A stretch of 23,342 nt of DNA from Saccoglossus kowalevskii (taxonomy: Eukaryota; Hemichordata; Enteropneusta; Harrimaniidae). A program made the position numbers and the translations under genes. The DNA is taken from NCBI RefSeq assembly GCF_000003605.2, contig NW_003148770.1, positions 288,191 through 311,532 on the forward strand, given 5' to 3'. Each line of letters starts with the position of its first letter. Position 1 is the stretch's first letter. Under the pieces are notes generated by a model. That model searched no databases. It was not told the DNA's origin and saw nothing but the letters and a program-made list of their open reading frames with translations. Positions 20,935 through 23,342 of this stretch are shown here, piece by piece.

Positions 20935-21400
20935 CGAAATGTAAATGAGGAAACATTTAAAGCACTTCACAAAAACACGATTGAGTAATACTTCAGACCA
21001 CGTTACGAGTAGGCGTGCAATTTTCGACTAGAACAATTACGACGATACACGTTTGAAAACCAATTTAGAACATGTTGAGGCTAGATCAATTTAGAGCAGA
21101 TTGCGATGAGACACAAATAAAAAATGGAGAACTTCAGGATAAGACGCGAGTGACACATAATTCATAGCATTTTGTCAGTAGACACAAGCATTACCCGTTT
21201 GTTATGAGACGCGTGTATGATATTAAATCATAGCACTTTGCCACGAGATACAAATGAGAAACAACTTATACCACTGTATGGCTGTACTGTATGCAAAGGG
21301 AACCAAATTAGAGCATTTTGCCACTGAGCGCGAGGGAGAACCAATCAATACCATTGTACGACGAGTAAAAAGGTGAGAAGCAATTGTGACTAGAAGCAAA
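20935..21400. repeat. Degenerate internal repeats in copy B
   Basis: Variants of ATAGCACTTTGCCACGAGA, AGAGCATTTTGCCACTGAG and GATGAGACACAAAT recur, as in copy A at 9480-9850 but with additional units. This indicates that the repeat number changed after the duplication. Confidence 0.6.
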
Positions 21401-21481
21401 CGATAAATAACAGTTAAGTAAATTACGTTACTTGACATGAATGAGACCAATCTGTGCACGCTGCTAGTTGCAAAAGAAAAC

Positions 21482-21500
21482 CTCTTAGAAGTTTTATCAT
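21482..21500 (-). other. Candidate first coding exon of the CAP gene (speculative)
   Basis: On the minus strand an ATG at 21500-21498 opens MIKLLR and leaves one base (phase 1) before a GT. Joined to the exon at 20225 this gives MIKLLRGLHCILQVTLYAHC, a textbook signal-peptide profile: short basic N-region, hydrophobic core, Cys/Asp after. Against it, the donor GTTTTC is weak. Other short upstream exons cannot be excluded. Confidence 0.25.
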
Positions 21501-23342
21501 GACGCAACAGCAGATCTGAAATGTCTGTACACGTTCTTTGCAGTGGGCTAAAATAGCAAATAATACATACATACATAGTACAAGTAACGTGATACAATTA
21601 CTTTCGAAGACTGATCGAATTTAAAATATTCTTATCTCCAATCCTCTGAACAAAACGTTTATGGTACATAAATCATCAATACCCACATATAGACAAACAG
21701 ACAACATTCATTTAACAATATATAAAAGTAGTAAATAATTACCAAAGACCAATGCAATGCACAACTTCTTACTCAGAACCATTATAAAAGATAGACGTTT
21801 CTTCTTGTAACTGGAAATGTACGAGAACTAGTGGTATATTTGTCTTCTTATATATATTTCCCAAAAGTTGACGTCAGTAGCGTTCGCATTTGTAATAAAG
21901 ATGGGATTTAAAACGATTATTTCGTAATCAATCTTCTAAACAATAATTGTTTTATTTTAAGTATGTAAGCTATAATTTAGGGATGCAGATTGGCATATTC
22001 TGCACTTCACTTTAATCACTCATGTACCACGATAATCCTCTTATATTATGGGTATCCAAACAATATAAATTTAATAATTAATAGCATCGACGGATCTAAA
22101 AAAGCGTTTTGCCAACAGTAAGGGGCATTTTCTTAGGTTTAAACTTTTATGTAAAAAAGACTGACCAATATTATTGGGATCACACAGTCTTGCTTTTTTA
22201 CGATTTGTTTTTTCGGGCATAAATAAACACTCTAATTGTTGTGAAGACCTATCACTTACGATTTACTGGGCGTCAAAACACTAGTCACAGAAGAATTTAT
22301 GACCATTAAAAAATTAACGCAGAAACATCACTATTCATCTATTGATATGCAAATTAGTGTATACATTCTGATATCAAAATAATCAATCAAATTAGCACTA
22401 CTCAGCAGGCATGCGTCAGATCTTTCCATTTTTATTCGAGAGATTGTAGATGTAATATACATGATCATAACAGTCATCGAGCTTTTTTTGTTAAATTTAT
22501 TGTTTTCATGTTTTATTCTACATATAGCATACAAATAATATTTTTACAAACTTATTCCAGTAACCATTGAAAATTATCTAACATCACTTTATTCACAACG
22601 CAATTACTTTGAATCAGTATTGAGAAACACATGTGTTTATTTAGTTTTATTTTATATGTTTTGTCGGTTTGTGTGCGAGCATATCCGGGTTTGTGAATAT
22701 GTAAGGGTCGGGCTCCGAATTTTTAAATGATTCACGCAATCGTGTTCACGTAATGAGTACTGTATAAATTGCATGGGAATTTGTGGCAAACAAAATCGTG
22801 TATGAAAAAACATAGTTAATCATGGCGAATCAAAAACTGTTATGTTAACATGGGAATAATACATTTTAAGATGTGTCGCATTATATAACAATTGGTTGTG
22901 TGGGATTAAAGTAAGGATCTCACCGAAAACCAATTATTTTAATTCAACTGACGTTAACTCGAAAATCGATACCTATGTCCACGTAGGCATCAAATAATTT
23001 ATATTAATTGTTTGTCATCTCTCCGGCGTTTTCTTTTGTTTTGTGTAAAATGTAAATATTCCAATACACACAGTTGAATTTCCTCATGAAATGAGCCTGC
23101 CGCACGCTGTTCGGCTATTCAAGGCGCGTATCAACAATGAATTGTAGCTTGGCACAGCTTTACGGTTATGATTGCACAGTTGAAATGACAGGTTATTCAG
23201 ATCTATTGATTCAGTATGGTTAAATATTTTAAATCTCGGATGAAATGAAATGCGGCAGTCTGTCATATATGTGTCGTCACCGACTGCGTCAAACTGATTG
23301 AAACACGTTTATCCAAGAAGTTAATTTGATGAACTGTTGAGA

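Larger units (their letters stand above)
20830..23342. repeat. Duplicated block, copy B (runs off the right edge)
   Basis: Collinear with 9375-15115 but without the three large insertions of copy A. Relative to A it carries about 240 extra bases at 21400-21640. The match continues to the last bases of the window (GATTCAGTATGGTTAAATATTTT versus GATTCATAATGGTTAAATGTTTT), so the true length is unknown. No protein was recognised in it apart from the possible mini-exon listed separately. Confidence 0.8.

Overview
The window reads as AT-rich nuclear DNA of an invertebrate animal, probably a marine lophotrochozoan such as a mollusc. The taxon is inferred from the gene families, the spliced gene structure with GT..AG introns of about 100-700 bp, the DIRS-type retroelement debris and the style of the repeats. 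No organism-specific marker was found. There is no sign of bacterial organisation, and no tRNA, rRNA or CRISPR array was recognised.

Layout. 1-335 is a 31-bp tandem repeat running off the left edge, followed at 463-509 by a cluster of its GGTCCTTCG core. About 1270-3880 is a GC-richer island holding a decayed DIRS/Ngaro-type retrotransposon: reverse transcriptase without its YxDD box, and RNase H in broken frames. 5224-5575 is a two-copy degenerate repeat. 5687-7427 (+) holds the last three exons of an SLC16-like (monocarboxylate transporter family) gene; its N-terminal exon was not found and it carries a one-base frameshift. A perfect 16-bp hairpin lies in the presumed 3' UTR.

9375-15115 and 20830-23342 are two collinear, diverged direct copies of one sequence, copies A and B. 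Copy A is split by three insertions: about 2.4 kb, a 466-bp unit and about 0.68 kb. The 466-bp unit recurs almost unchanged at 15567-16029. 16030-17826 has no convincing gene.

17827-20225 (-) is a secreted CAP-superfamily gene assembled here from six or seven short exons with matching splice phases: CAP domain, cysteine-rich hinge, EGF-like module and C-terminal ShKT-like module. The residues that normally line the CAP cavity (His/Glu/Glu/His) all appear replaced. A tiny candidate first exon lies at 21482-21500, inside a roughly 240-bp segment found only in copy B. A candidate solo LTR with an adjoining primer-binding-like site sits in one intron.

The transporter and the CAP gene are separate, divergent in function and show no operon-like link. 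The most interesting items are the CAP protein with its substituted cavity and the duplication history around it. All exon calls rest on reading frame, splice signals and family motifs only; no transcript or homology search was available.
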